From contig WRMR01000024.1 of NCBI GenBank assembly GCA_009776995.1, forward strand, positions 1-18,984: DNA of 18,984 bases, written 5' to 3'. The notes below the pieces were generated by a model, which worked only from the letters and a program-made list of their open reading frames with translations, searched no databases and was not told the origin of the DNA. Source of the stretch: Planctomycetaceae bacterium. GTDB taxonomy: Bacteria > Planctomycetota > Planctomycetia > Pirellulales > Thermoguttaceae. The position numbers were made by a program, and so were the translations under genes. Below are positions 1 to 8,884 of the stretch, piece by piece (positions within the stretch are counted from its first letter, which is position 1; each line of letters opens with the position of its first letter).

Positions 1-2624
1 ACGAACAGGACGCTGGCAAATTGGATATTTGGCTCAATAACAGTGCCGGGACAAGTCTGACGAAAGTCACAACGGATAATTTCAGCACGAAGTTCGGACA
101 ACCCTTGGAGATTGGGCAGGTGGTTGTTACGAAGTGCCATGCGGGTGACAAGATGGAAGCCATTGTTACCCTGACCAACACGACAACAGGGAAAAACTCC
201 TTGTGCGTCGTCACCGTCACCGGCACGACGCTGTCGTACAGTGGTTTGTACGCATTGGATGTTGTCCCGATCAACATTGTGACGGGGAAGTTGAATAATG
301 ATGATCTTTTTGATATTTTCGTTTCCGATGGGAATATTCATCAGACCTTGCTTGGTCAATCCAACGGTACGTTTCAAGCGCAGACCGCGGTGATCGCCAA
401 TGCCGATTTTATGGCGGTCTATTCCGCCGATTTTAACGGGGACGGAATGATCGATACCCTGGCTGTCGGAAAACGTTTTGCGTGGTTCATTCCGGGCGAT
501 TCGACTCAATCCCCGTCCGTCGTGGTGGATTTCACCAGCCTCGGCATCACGCCCAAAGACATTGCTTTCGGGGACTTCAACAATGACGGAAAAACGGATT
601 TTGCCGTACTCAACCACGTCGGCGATGCGGTTTATGTCTTCACCTGTCAAGCGACCGGTGCTGGTAGCCCGAACTTCACGAGGTCATCGACGCTCTCCCC
701 ATTCAACGGAAAGCAGCTCCTTGTCACAAATTTCGACAATGCACATGGTGACGATATTGTCGTTTACGGTGTTGACGAAGCAGGGTTCGGCGGATCGAAC
801 CTGCAAACTTTTCTCTCCAACAGTTCCGGCGGTTTCAGTACGGTGAAAACCACCACGCTGAATTTTGCCGGAAACGATGTTTACGACCTTTTAGCTATTG
901 GCGAAGTGACCAACGACGGGTACATCGATATTGTTGCCGTTTACAACGGCACTACCCACACGGCATCAACAAAGAATTCCTATTATCAGGTTTTGGTCAA
1001 TATCGCTTCTGATCCGGGGCGTTTTCAACAAGGGACCAAAGCCGATTTGGGTAACCCCGCCACAACAAATTCGATTAAAAACCCCACGGCCGCAGCCATT
1101 GGCGATATGTACGGCGATGGGAAAAACGAGCTTGTCATCCTGGACGCCGAGAGCAAGTCCGTATGGATTCTTCAGCAAACTGCGGCATCGGGAACATTTG
1201 GAACCACCGCCAGCTACATGAAACCTTATCAGGTGACCGGTCTGCCGCTGGGCAATGCCGCTTTCAGCACGCTGGCCCTTGCCAACTTCAACGAAGACAG
1301 TCGTTTGGATGTGCTGGTTGGCGTGTGGACCACCAATGGAAACTTAACGTTTGGTATCCTGGAAAACAAGCCCGACGGCAAGGGAAATCTCCTGACGTCT
1401 CCCGCAGATACTACAGAAACCGGAGGTTTTGCCGGTGCCAACGCTTCCGGGTTGGCGTTTCATGTCGGGCGGCTGGATGACAACGGAACGGCAGACGTCG
1501 TCATTGTCGGCGGCAACACGGTCAAGCAATTTCTCAATACCGACAAATCCGGGGCGGAAATCGGAACGGTGACGCTTGTGATTCGCGATTACAATTCGAC
1601 GCTTGTCAGTACGGAAATTGTTGATCTCAACACCCTGTCCGATCGACTGATCTTTATTGATGAATGGTCGAACTTTTGGGTCGAAATCTGGGCCAATACA
1701 GGAACATCGGTCGGTATTTCCTCATTTACGACATCTTTGACCTTCAATGCGGATATTTTTGAAGTGCGTTCCGGGAAAATCGAATACGGTGCCTCGGTTT
1801 CCCAATTGTCCATTCCCGACGAAACCAAAACAGGGGTGATCACCCTGTCCGGGACGGTGTCCGGTTCGCGGGGGGCCAATGCCAATAACACTCTCTTGGC
1901 CCGCGTTTCTTTTATGCCAGTGGCCGGAGGAGCAACAACACCCGGACAAACGGAAACAAAAGGAATCCTGTTGAACTATTCAACCAATACAGCTTCCGTT
2001 CAACCGATTACCAATGGTTTTGCGCTGGATGCGACAAAATCTTCCCTGACGACAACATCCAATGCAACGGGGCAACCCGCTCCTGCTCTGTTGGGAACGG
2101 TACCCCTGTTTCCGGTTATCTATGATATCAATGACGACGGAGTGGTTGATGCAAGGGACTTTACTCAATTTGTCCGGGCACTTATCGCGGGAAGTGTTTC
2201 GGCTTCAAGCGCGCCTCTGTTCGCTCGCTTGTGCGATTACAATCTTGATGGCGTGATTGATCCCAGGGATTTTACCTGGTTTGCAATGAATCTCGCTGAT
2301 GGTCTTTCCAGGGAAGCTTGTCGTGCCGACCCTTCGCTCAAAGTGGCGTTTCCCCCTGTTTTTACACAAGTGCCGCTTACTTCGGCAATCGCCCCTGCCA
2401 TGCAAATATCTTTGCTGGCAGAGTGGGATGACGATGTAATCGCTCCACTTGCCGGGACACTGGCACCGGTGATGCAGCAACAAAGCCTTTCCGATCAAAG
2501 TACGCAGAACCAGGCTCTCATGGCTTTTATCGCTTCGCAGGAAACCAAAAACGACGATTTCGACCTGGACATTCCGAATCAGGCTTCTGACACCGAACGT
2601 CTGCTTGCCGAAGGCAAGTTGTAG
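1..2624 (+). CDS. FG-GAP/VCBS beta-propeller protein with cohesin-like and dockerin domains (5' partial)
   Basis: The reading frame is open to the left edge (first full codon at base 3), so the true N-terminus and any signal peptide lie outside; the TTG at 21 is probably not a start. Roughly residues 30-510, counted from base 21, carry FG-GAP/VCBS-type calcium-binding repeats such as DFNGDGMIDTLAVG, DFNNDGKTDFAVLN and EVTNDGYIDIVAVY, the hallmark of an integrin-like beta-propeller. Residues about 545-635 look like a cohesin-type beta-sandwich. Residues about 700-765 form a type I dockerin-like pair of EF-hand loops (DINDDGVVDARDF and DYNLDGVIDPRDF). A tail of about 100 residues with no recognised domain follows. 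Such proteins are exported to the cell surface and take part in adhesion or protein assembly; that role is inferred from the domains. No enzyme domain is visible in the part seen. The gene ends 13 bp from the convergent gene that stops at 2638, leaving no room for a separate terminator. Confidence 0.85.
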   Translation, partial: EQDAGKLDIWLNNSAGTSLTKVTTDNFSTKFGQPLEIGQVVVTKCHAGDKMEAIVTLTNTTTGKNSLCVVTVTGTTLSYSGLYALDVVPINIVTGKLNNDDLFDIFVSDGNIHQTLLGQSNGTFQAQTAVIANADFMAVYSADFNGDGMIDTLAVGKRFAWFIPGDSTQSPSVVVDFTSLGITPKDIAFGDFNNDGKTDFAVLNHVGDAVYVFTCQATGAGSPNFTRSSTLSPFNGKQLLVTNFDNAHGDDIVVYGVDEAGFGGSNLQTFLSNSSGGFSTVKTTTLNFAGNDVYDLLAIGEVTNDGYIDIVAVYNGTTHTASTKNSYYQVLVNIASDPGRFQQGTKADLGNPATTNSIKNPTAAAIGDMYGDGKNELVILDAESKSVWILQQTAASGTFGTTASYMKPYQVTGLPLGNAAFSTLALANFNEDSRLDVLVGVWTTNGNLTFGILENKPDGKGNLLTSPADTTETGGFAGANASGLAFHVGRLDDNGTADVVIVGGNTVKQFLNTDKSGAEIGTVTLVIRDYNSTLVSTEIVDLNTLSDRLIFIDEWSNFWVEIWANTGTSVGISSFTTSLTFNADIFEVRSGKIEYGASVSQLSIPDETKTGVITLSGTVSGSRGANANNTLLARVSFMPVAGGATTPGQTETKGILLNYSTNTASVQPITNGFALDATKSSLTTTSNATGQPAPALLGTVPLFPVIYDINDDGVVDARDFTQFVRALIAGSVSASSAPLFARLCDYNLDGVIDPRDFTWFAMNLADGLSREACRADPSLKVAFPPVFTQVPLTSAIAPAMQISLLAEWDDDVIAPLAGTLAPVMQQQSLSDQSTQNQALMAFIASQETKNDDFDLDIPNQASDTERLLAEGKL

Positions 2625-2637
2625 TCGTTATTGTGTT

Positions 2638-3120
2638 TCACGCGATCTTTAAAGACCGGCACCACGCGACAATCAGCGGTTTTGCTTCCCGGGAAATGCC
2701 GGGACGCTGACTTTCACGTGGTCCGGCGATGTTAAGCGTGTGGATGGAGTTCTCCCGGAGCCAGATGTGAAACGCCTCCACGACAGGCGGAAACCCCAGT
2801 TCCACCAGCAGGACAGGCTTTTCCAGTTCGATGGCAAACTGCCAGGTCAGTGCTGTTCCGCCTTCGAGCGGTTCGCGGTAAAGAATCAGCGTTCCGTCCG
2901 CGTCCCGGACATTCAGTCGCGTTCGCACGGCGTAATCAGGCGACAGGGTTTCCTTGAGACGATACTTTGTGGGTATTCGTCCATCTTCCGCAAGCCGACC
3001 GCGCGGACACCAACCCCCGTGAGGAATGCCAAGTTCGATTGCCGCATCCAGTGCTGCCCGGTCAATGCCGGTTTGTCCGCCGGAAATTATGCGCGCCAAA
3101 TCGATGCTGAACCCGTTCAC
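2638..3120 (-). CDS. putative molybdenum cofactor carrier protein (Rossmann-like, YpsA/LOG-related)
   Basis: The product is 160 residues if it starts at the GTG at 3120. The N-terminus carries the motif ISGGQTGIDRAALDAA at residues 12-27, followed by GGWCPRGRLAEDG. This is the nucleotide- or cofactor-binding glycine-rich start typical of the putative MoCo carrier family (YpsA/lysine-decarboxylase-like fold). A later LILYREPLEGGTALT segment also fits the family. The frame is open up to a GTG at 3225, but that would overlap the upstream gene by 47 bp and add a tail foreign to the family, so GTG 3120 is preferred. That leaves 58 bp after the upstream stop. The binding of molybdenum cofactor is known for related proteins but not shown here. 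No molybdoenzyme gene is visible in the window. It is probably transcribed with the minus-strand gene upstream. Confidence 0.8.
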   Translation of the reverse strand: MNGFSIDLARIISGGQTGIDRAALDAAIELGIPHGGWCPRGRLAEDGRIPTKYRLKETLSPDYAVRTRLNVRDADGTLILYREPLEGGTALTWQFAIELEKPVLLVELGFPPVVEAFHIWLRENSIHTLNIAGPRESQRPGISREAKPLIVAWCRSLKIA

Positions 3121-3178
3121 CTTGAAAGTCTCTGCGACCTTTACGTCGTTGAATGATAAGGAACCATCAGTGCACCCA

Positions 3179-3604
3179 TCACTTTTTTTGCGGATAATAA
3201 TGCAGATAGTTGCCGTAGGTGGCACCTTTGCCCGTCGGCGTCGCCTGGGTCGGCATCGGGGCGTTCATGGGCGGTGATTGCCGGAAACTGCGTGTCTGTG
3301 AAATCTCCCTTTGCATCGTTTTCTGGATGTCCTGCTGGCGGTTCATTTCGCGTTGTTGTGCCATGATCAGCCGTTCCATTTCAAGACGCGGCTTCACATA
3401 CTGGTTATAGGAATCCAGTTCCGAAGTCGAAACCCGTTGCATTTCCAGCCACGGACTGAGTGTGGACGGATTATTTTGCGGAAACCAACTGCTTCGTGTC
3501 GCACCGTACTGCGCCGACACTCGCCCGGTTGTCAGCAAGCAAACCGTAAAAGTCACGCATATCATCATGCAAAACGAAATGATCTTGGTTATTGTTCCGG
3601 TCAT
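3179..3604 (-). CDS. small secreted Gln/Met-rich protein of unknown function
   Basis: The product is 141 residues from ATG 3604, which has a well-placed GAGAGG ribosome binding site about 6 nt upstream; a TTG at 3619 is in frame but overlaps that site. Residues 1-31 form a Sec signal peptide with a hydrophobic core (IISFCMMICVTFTVCLLTT) and a probable cleavage after VSA. The mature part has a charged, Gln-rich stretch around residues 78-105 (MERLIMAQQREMNRQQDIQK and onward) that probably forms a coiled coil. The C-terminal tail is rich in Pro, Thr and Gly and ends YYPQKK. I recognise no family. It is predicted to be periplasmic or surface-located. It lies 130 bp downstream of the export lipoprotein gene on the same strand, so a link to envelope or polysaccharide export is possible but unproven. 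Confidence 0.65.
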   Translation of the reverse strand: MTGTITKIISFCMMICVTFTVCLLTTGRVSAQYGATRSSWFPQNNPSTLSPWLEMQRVSTSELDSYNQYVKPRLEMERLIMAQQREMNRQQDIQKTMQREISQTRSFRQSPPMNAPMPTQATPTGKGATYGNYLHYYPQKK

Positions 3605-3651
3605 TGCAACCTCTCTCAAAACATATTTTCGACTTTGGAGGTACTCATAAA

Positions 3652-3667
3652 ATACAACAGTACAATG
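3652..3667 (+). repeat. 16-bp dispersed repeat, copy 1
   Basis: ATACAACAGTACAATG occurs here and again at 16490-16505 in the same orientation. Both copies are intergenic or at a gene end. Sequence on either side does not match, so this may be a short core of a dispersed repeat or chance. Confidence 0.3.
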
Positions 3668-3701
3668 TCATGCGCGTCACAGGGTAACGCGGCTAACAAC
3701 A

Positions 3702-3729
3702 CTCTACACTCTACACTTTACACTCTGCA
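3702..3729 (+). repeat. tandem heptanucleotide repeat (CTCTACA-type, four units)
   Basis: Four consecutive 7-bp units read CTCTACA, CTCTACA, CTTTACA and CTCTGCA, in the 130-bp gap between the export lipoprotein stop and the secreted protein start. Units 3 and 4 each differ from the first by one base. It is low-complexity and C/T-rich on the plus strand. No function is apparent. Confidence 0.75.
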
Positions 3730-3734
3730 CTTCC

Positions 3735-4826
3735 TTAATTGCCGCCGCCGACGGGATTGCCGCCGCCTTTCAGCACAGGACCAGAGTACCGTGTCGCCGT
3801 CTGGGCTCCCAGGAGCGAGAAGCCCATGATCCGTTCGAACGGTGCCGTAATCTTTGACAGATTCGTATCAAACGCAACCCATTTATCTTCCGCAATATAA
3901 ATACGGTCTTCCTCCATCAATTGGTAATTTGTTTGTGGGGAGGCATTGGCGGTAATCCCCTGCCAATCAACTGCGAGAATATTGTACTCCTGCTGTCCAT
4001 AATAATTCATCAGCGAAGGGCGTGCAATCCAAACCCGTTTGGAAGACACCCGATCCAGGCCATTGATGCCTGCAATGGCATGGAGAACGGTTTCATTTCC
4101 CGTGTAGGGAAATGGAATCAGCTTGTCACCGTAACCGGCACCTTGCATCACGACATAGTAATGCTTGCTGTTAAACGAATAGACATCGACCGCAACCTCG
4201 GGGTTATCCAGGTATTTGGACAACTGAAACTCAATGGCCTCCTTTGCTTCGGAGAGCGTCAAACCCGCAACATGGACACTCCCGTAAATGCCGAGCTGAA
4301 TACAACCATCCGCCCTGACCGCGTGTTCTCCCGCAATGGGCTGCAAACCACTGATGGAGACCAGTTCGACGGAAACGCCGATGTCGGATGTATTTGCCAA
4401 GCCGATCTCCTTGCCAACCTTTTGGACGATGATTTCACCGGCATCCTCGCAAGTCAACCCCGCAATATTAATTGCACCAATCGGCGGCGGCAAAACAACT
4501 GTCCCGCCCGGTTGGATGGGGTATGATCCGGCGATGCTGAAACCCTCATCTTCAAGACCGTAATCCCTGATAAATACACCATCGGACGCTTGTAAAAGGT
4601 AGGGCGATTTGGGAACCATTCGCACCGCTTCCACGATGAGCATGTCGGAGATACCGATGTCATACTCTGCGAGAGGCGACGTTTTGGCCATTTCCTTCGG
4701 AAGATTTGCGTAAACAGGCGGACGCTTGGACGACGTGCTGACACACCCGGCCGTACAAGCAAATACCGCACCGCTCAGGACAAGCAGCGTCAGGACTTGG
4801 CGAAAGGATATAGTCTGGACGAACAT
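3735..4826 (-). CDS. Wza-type polysaccharide biosynthesis/export lipoprotein
   Basis: The product is 363 residues from ATG 4826, preceded by AGAGGG about 8 nt upstream. The frame is open another 110 codons upstream, but that part shows no family features and would push the signal peptide inward. Residues 1-28 form a lipoprotein-type signal peptide; Cys24 or Cys28 (VFACTAGC) is the likely lipidated residue. The body contains a polysaccharide-export (PES) type domain (IQPGGTVVLPPPIGAINIAG) and a second related unit (RADGCIQLGIYGSVHVAG) with an SLBB-like part after it (VMQGAGYGDKLIPFPYTGNE). The end is glycine-rich (GGGNPVGGGN). Members of this family form the outer-membrane channel for capsule or exopolysaccharide. 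No tyrosine kinase or glycosyltransferase gene is adjacent, so the substrate cannot be predicted. It is divergent from the AsmA-like gene. Confidence 0.85.
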   Translation of the reverse strand: MFVQTISFRQVLTLLVLSGAVFACTAGCVSTSSKRPPVYANLPKEMAKTSPLAEYDIGISDMLIVEAVRMVPKSPYLLQASDGVFIRDYGLEDEGFSIAGSYPIQPGGTVVLPPPIGAINIAGLTCEDAGEIIVQKVGKEIGLANTSDIGVSVELVSISGLQPIAGEHAVRADGCIQLGIYGSVHVAGLTLSEAKEAIEFQLSKYLDNPEVAVDVYSFNSKHYYVVMQGAGYGDKLIPFPYTGNETVLHAIAGINGLDRVSSKRVWIARPSLMNYYGQQEYNILAVDWQGITANASPQTNYQLMEEDRIYIAEDKWVAFDTNLSKITAPFERIMGFSLLGAQTATRYSGPVLKGGGNPVGGGN

Positions 4827-5179
4827 CGAAAGTTCCCTCTTTCTCCGGCGGCAACAGCCGGCTCCGGCAGGACACATCCTCACAGCATTTTGATTGTCAA
4901 TTGCCGCGCAACCGGAAACATAGAGTCGTTTTATCTGTTTCGGTAGGCTGGAGACTGCAAGACAAGAGTTTTTGTTGGCACTGGCAGAATCAAAACAAGC
5001 CTCAAGACCCGGTGTTTTGGGATAATCGGTATAACATGCAAAAGCCAAGGCCGGTAATTCATCTTGACTTGAGACACGCTTTTCTGCTATACTCTCTGAA
5101 TCTGTCAGGAGAGGATCGCCTCTTTGATCTTTTCGTTGTATCATTTGAAGTATCAAGGAATTGTGACATCGGAAGTCGA
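4827..5179. other. divergent intergenic region (353 bp)
   Basis: This lies between the export lipoprotein gene (-) and the AsmA-like gene (+). It holds the plus-strand promoter at 5064-5093. Near the lipoprotein start, around 4844-4874, are mutually complementary CCGGC and GCCGG blocks that could form alternative hairpins in the minus-strand leader. A perfect minus-strand TTGACA (plus-strand TGTCAA near 4895-4900) has no good -10 box at 16-18 bp, so no promoter is called for the lipoprotein gene. Both neighbouring frames stay open through much of this stretch, but neither extension shows family features. Confidence 0.5.
5064..5093 (+). promoter_or_regulatory. sigma-70-type promoter of the AsmA-like gene
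   Basis: TTGACT at 5064-5069 and TATACT at 5088-5093 are separated by 18 bp. A TG one base ahead of the -10 box (5085-5086) makes it an extended -10. Transcription would start near 5100, about 80 nt before the proposed TTG start at 5180, and downstream of the in-frame ATG at 5036. Confidence 0.6.
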
Positions 5180-8100
5180 TTGAAAACCATCTGGCGCACC
5201 ATCAAATGGGGCACTTTGATTCTTGTTACTTTGCTGGCTGTTGCGTCGATTTATTTGTACTGGAATATTGACTCTCAACTCAAGATTTTTGTACAAAATA
5301 AACTATTAAAGCAGTTGCCCGGCTTTGTGACGGAAATCGATTCTGCGCAATTGGTTCCGTCCAAAGGAATCATCGTGCGGGGTGTTTCGATTTCCGTACC
5401 TGGAAAATTCGGGAAGGCCGAACCGGTTCTCACCATTCAGGAAGCCTTTATCTCCTGTGACGTCGATTTGCAGACCGTTTTGAGTGGCAACGCCAAGCCA
5501 ACTGCCGTCAAATTGCAAAAACTGACTCTGCACCTGATCCGTGGTGAAAACGGTCAGATTTGCGGATGGGAACCACTGAAGTCGCTGAAATCATCCGGTG
5601 ATGTTTACCCCGTTGAAATTTGCGAAAGCGATGTCATCTACAGAGATTTGCGAAAACCGCACGTCGATCCGATTGGGTTGACCGGCCTGAATGTCCGATT
5701 GATGCCGCCTGTGCGAAAAGACGGAGAATGGGAAATCACGGGAAAAATGGCCAATCACAAAATGGGCAGTATCGAGTGTTTGGCAAAATTTTCACCCCAA
5801 ACAAAAAATTTGACTCTCTCCGGCAACGCAAAAAAAATCATTTTTGACAGTGAATATTTCCCCTATTTGCCCCATTTACCGCTGGATGACAAAACCCTGG
5901 AATCGTTTCACGCCAAGCTGGATTTTCAATTTGAAGCGGAACACAACATCGCGAAAAACTCGCTCTTGCCTTTTGCGACCGCGTTTCGCATTCAGGGGTC
6001 GCTTTATGATGGCAGAGTCCCTTTCCCGCACATCGTCAAACACCCGATTGCGGATATTCGGCTTGATTTCGACATCACACACGATTCCCTGCAAATCAGT
6101 AACATGTCGGCAACCAGCGGCGAGTCGCACCTGAAACTCGATTGGCGGCAACTCGGCCTTTTTTCCGTCCGTCACGGGAAATTGGATTTTTCAGTCGGGC
6201 AATTCCGATTCGACAAGCAGTTTCTTCCGTCTCTGGTTCCTTGGTTACCGCAACAGTTGAACGACCAGCTTGTCCATTTTGAGGCCGAAGGCCAGGCTGA
6301 CCTTTCCGGCGTCATTCATTACAATGGCCGGCGGTGGGGCGTCGAATCCACGGAAATCCGGCTTGAAAAGCTCGCGGTCACCTACGAAAAATTCCCTTAT
6401 CGGCTTGACAATCTGCAAGGAACGATTGCCATTGCCCCTTGTGAAATGCAGGCACAAGACGGCCAACGGTTTTTCGAGGAGGCCATGACGCTTCGGCTTG
6501 AATCGCAGGATCCGAAAACGGTCATTGTCGGCGACATGTACGAAATCCTGAGTGGTCATCCCCACGGAAAATTTGAAATCACAGCCGTGGAAGTCGCCAT
6601 CGACAACAAACTCAAGCAGGCCATCCCCCCCTCGCAACAAACCGTCGTGCAATCGCTGAACGCGGATGGAAATTTCGATGCCAAACTTGTCGTGAGGTTT
6701 TCTGGCAGCGTCAGGCTCGACGATGAAATGTCTCCGGACCTGTTGTTGCAAATCATGCCGCAAAATTGTTCGATGCGTTACGACAAATTCCGCTGGCAAC
6801 TCCGAAGTGTGTGCGGTGTTATTGAGATGAAGAACGGATATTGGACTCTCACCAGTTTGAAAGCACAAAACGGATCGTCGGTCATTCTGGGAGACGGTCA
6901 CCTCCGGCCAACCCCGGCGGGTGGAATGGAGTTCCAATTGAATCTTTCGTCGGAAGAACTGAATTTGAACGACGAACTGATCGCGGCCTTTGAAGACAGT
7001 CACCGCCGATTACTGACCGATCTCAACATCTCCGGACGTGCCGGTGTCAAACTGAGTCTCAACTACCTGTCGGACACGGACGACTTCCATGTTGCCTTCG
7101 ACGCTGAAACCGACCCGGCTGTCACAACGATCAAACCGGTGGCTTTTCCGTTGTTGCTTGACACGGTGACCTGCCGCGTTCGTTACTTCGACGGCATGGT
7201 CCAGGTGAATGGTTTTCGCGGACGCAAGAGCGATTCGTTCCTTTCGACCGACTTGCGTTGCGTCTTTCGCAAGGACGGTGCCTGGGTGATGACCCTCGAC
7301 AATCTGCTCGCAGAACGCTTTGAACGCGACACCGAGCTGATCCGTGCCATGCCCCCCGACCTGCAAAATTTTATTACAAAACTGCAACTCAAGGAACCGG
7401 TCACGCTTGGGGGAACGTTGTGCTTTCAAAAAGACGCACCGGCCGATGCGCCGCTTCGTTCCTACTGGCATCTGGGAATCATCTGCCATCAGAACAGCGC
7501 GATGCTTGGCGTACCGCTGACGAATATCTGCGGTATGGTCAAAATCCTCGGCAAAAATGACGAAAACGGCAACACGGTGTTCGGCAAACTGGAACTCGAT
7601 TCGGTCAATTACGGTGATTACCAGTTGACGAATGTGCATGGTCCGTTTTCCTTTCACGAGAATACGATCACCTTCGGTCGCGGGGCACTGTTGCCCGTCT
7701 TTGCGGAACAATCCAACAGTCCGCCCAACCTCACGCGGCAAATCAGCATGAATGCTTCGGCGGAAATTGCGCCCATGATCACGCAACCGGTCATAACGCA
7801 GACGGATACGCAGGACGTTCCCAACATGCAACCGGCGTTCAACAGGAGTGATCCCAACCGGCCATGGTTGCTCTCGCTGGCCGTTTTACCGAGCCATGTG
7901 GAACAAGAGATGCCGGTTGTCGCCTCGATGTATGACGGGGAAGTCCGGCTTGACGGCAGCGTAATTCAAGGTCATGAATCCATGTCCTATCTCCTGCAAA
8001 CCCGCTTGCATGAAGTCAACCTGGAACGGGCAACCCGCGAAACTCTGGCCGAACATCCCTTCAAGGGGAAGTTATCAGGAGTCATTCATCTCGACGGCGG

Positions 8101-8620
8101 TGCCTCCCGGGAATCCATGAGAGGAAACGGTGAACTGTTCCTGCGTGAGGCCGACATTTACAAACTGCCGACCATGCAACGCATTATGCAGCTTTTTGGT
8201 GTGCGAAGCCGTGATGACGATCAAAGCGCAATCTGTCAAAGTGACGTTGTATTTTCCCTGAGCGGCAATAGTGTGACGCTTTCCGATGTCCAACTTGACG
8301 GCAACGTCCTCAGCCTCAATGGAACCGGTAATATGGACATGGACACCATGACCATCAGTCTTGATCTCGGGACACAACTCGCGAGCCGTGAATCGCAATT
8401 GCCCGTCATTAGTGATTTGATAAACGAAACAGGCAGGCGAATCACGGAGATTCACGTCGGCGGGTCGCTCAAAAGTGGTGATTTGTCCGTCCGAACCACG
8501 GCATTACCCGGCATCAGAAATGCCCTGCAAGCACAACAGGACGGCCCAAAGAACAACCGTCCTGTCCGCGACTTTTTCAGGAATACGTTCAGACTCAACT
8601 CAGGAACCGCACAAGAATAA
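5180..8620 (+). CDS. AsmA-like (TamB/YhdP-type) envelope protein
   Basis: The product is 1146 residues if it starts at TTG 5180, with GGAAG a few bases upstream. Residues 10-28 form one transmembrane anchor (WGTLILVTLLAVASIYLYW), followed by a very long beta-rich periplasmic part. The C-terminal 180 residues have the AsmA-like pattern: GVIHLDGGASRESMRGNGEL, then YKLPTMQRIMQLFG, then repeated SLSGNSVTLSDVQLDGNVLS strands and a terminal SGDLSVRT. Such proteins bridge the inner and outer membrane and are implicated in lipid transport or outer-membrane assembly; that function is inferred by family. An ATG at 5036 is in frame, but it precedes the predicted transcription start and adds about 48 residues before the anchor with no ribosome binding site. 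Long open frames on the opposite strand inside this gene look like shadows. Confidence 0.82.
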   Translation: MKTIWRTIKWGTLILVTLLAVASIYLYWNIDSQLKIFVQNKLLKQLPGFVTEIDSAQLVPSKGIIVRGVSISVPGKFGKAEPVLTIQEAFISCDVDLQTVLSGNAKPTAVKLQKLTLHLIRGENGQICGWEPLKSLKSSGDVYPVEICESDVIYRDLRKPHVDPIGLTGLNVRLMPPVRKDGEWEITGKMANHKMGSIECLAKFSPQTKNLTLSGNAKKIIFDSEYFPYLPHLPLDDKTLESFHAKLDFQFEAEHNIAKNSLLPFATAFRIQGSLYDGRVPFPHIVKHPIADIRLDFDITHDSLQISNMSATSGESHLKLDWRQLGLFSVRHGKLDFSVGQFRFDKQFLPSLVPWLPQQLNDQLVHFEAEGQADLSGVIHYNGRRWGVESTEIRLEKLAVTYEKFPYRLDNLQGTIAIAPCEMQAQDGQRFFEEAMTLRLESQDPKTVIVGDMYEILSGHPHGKFEITAVEVAIDNKLKQAIPPSQQTVVQSLNADGNFDAKLVVRFSGSVRLDDEMSPDLLLQIMPQNCSMRYDKFRWQLRSVCGVIEMKNGYWTLTSLKAQNGSSVILGDGHLRPTPAGGMEFQLNLSSEELNLNDELIAAFEDSHRRLLTDLNISGRAGVKLSLNYLSDTDDFHVAFDAETDPAVTTIKPVAFPLLLDTVTCRVRYFDGMVQVNGFRGRKSDSFLSTDLRCVFRKDGAWVMTLDNLLAERFERDTELIRAMPPDLQNFITKLQLKEPVTLGGTLCFQKDAPADAPLRSYWHLGIICHQNSAMLGVPLTNICGMVKILGKNDENGNTVFGKLELDSVNYGDYQLTNVHGPFSFHENTITFGRGALLPVFAEQSNSPPNLTRQISMNASAEIAPMITQPVITQTDTQDVPNMQPAFNRSDPNRPWLLSLAVLPSHVEQEMPVVASMYDGEVRLDGSVIQGHESMSYLLQTRLHEVNLERATRETLAEHPFKGKLSGVIHLDGGASRESMRGNGELFLREADIYKLPTMQRIMQLFGVRSRDDDQSAICQSDVVFSLSGNSVTLSDVQLDGNVLSLNGTGNMDMDTMTISLDLGTQLASRESQLPVISDLINETGRRITEIHVGGSLKSGDLSVRTTALPGIRNALQAQQDGPKNNRPVRDFFRNTFRLNSGTAQE

Positions 8621-8884
8621 TTTGCTCGATTCATCAGAGACGCGACGGTACGGCCAAATTTTTCCATGTGTTCAGGAACTGGTGTGCAATATTGGCAGGA
8701 GATTTGATTTTGCTTGGAATTTTCGGCGTAAGTTGCGACGGCGGGGACATCGGCTTCGGCCCAGCTCATGCCGCGATGTTTGCAATGTTCGGAAACCGCC
8801 ACATCGTCCGATTTCTCCAACGCGTAAGCGTTCACGGTTTTGTTCTCACCACAAGGCACGAAGAAAATAGTCGGAAATTTTTTG
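8621..8884. other. unassigned spacer upstream of the truncated methyltransferase
   Basis: In 264 bp I find no convincing gene. The region where a beta-class methyltransferase should have its catalytic (D/N/S)PP(Y/F) motif contains none in any plus frame. The methyltransferase frame is interrupted by TAA at 8825. A minus-strand open frame covers the stretch and reads into the AsmA gene end; it contains KHRGMSWAEADVPAV, which faintly recalls the C-termini of some transposases, but this is too weak to call. Confidence 0.4.

Noticed and set aside
3121..3225. Longer start (GTG 3225) for the molybdenum cofactor carrier
   Set aside because: It overlaps the upstream gene by 47 bp and adds 35 residues before the glycine-rich motif that normally lies near the N-terminus.
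4895..4900. Perfect minus-strand TTGACA upstream of the export lipoprotein gene
   Set aside because: No acceptable -10 box lies 16-18 bp downstream, so no promoter is claimed.
4827..5156. 110-codon in-frame upstream extension of the export lipoprotein gene
   Set aside because: It would bury a clear lipoprotein signal peptide inside the protein; ATG 4826 has a good ribosome binding site.
6245..7831. Two long minus-strand open frames (252 and 273 codons) inside the AsmA-like gene
   Set aside because: They are antisense shadows: His- and Arg-rich, with no recognisable domain, no ribosome binding site, and a well-supported gene on the plus strand.
8828..8884. FTVLFSPQGTKKIVG ahead of the methyltransferase, resembling a family segment before the KDMLAW block
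   Set aside because: The resemblance is short, spacing to the next motif is too small, and a stop at 8825 lies just before it; it does not restore a catalytic motif.
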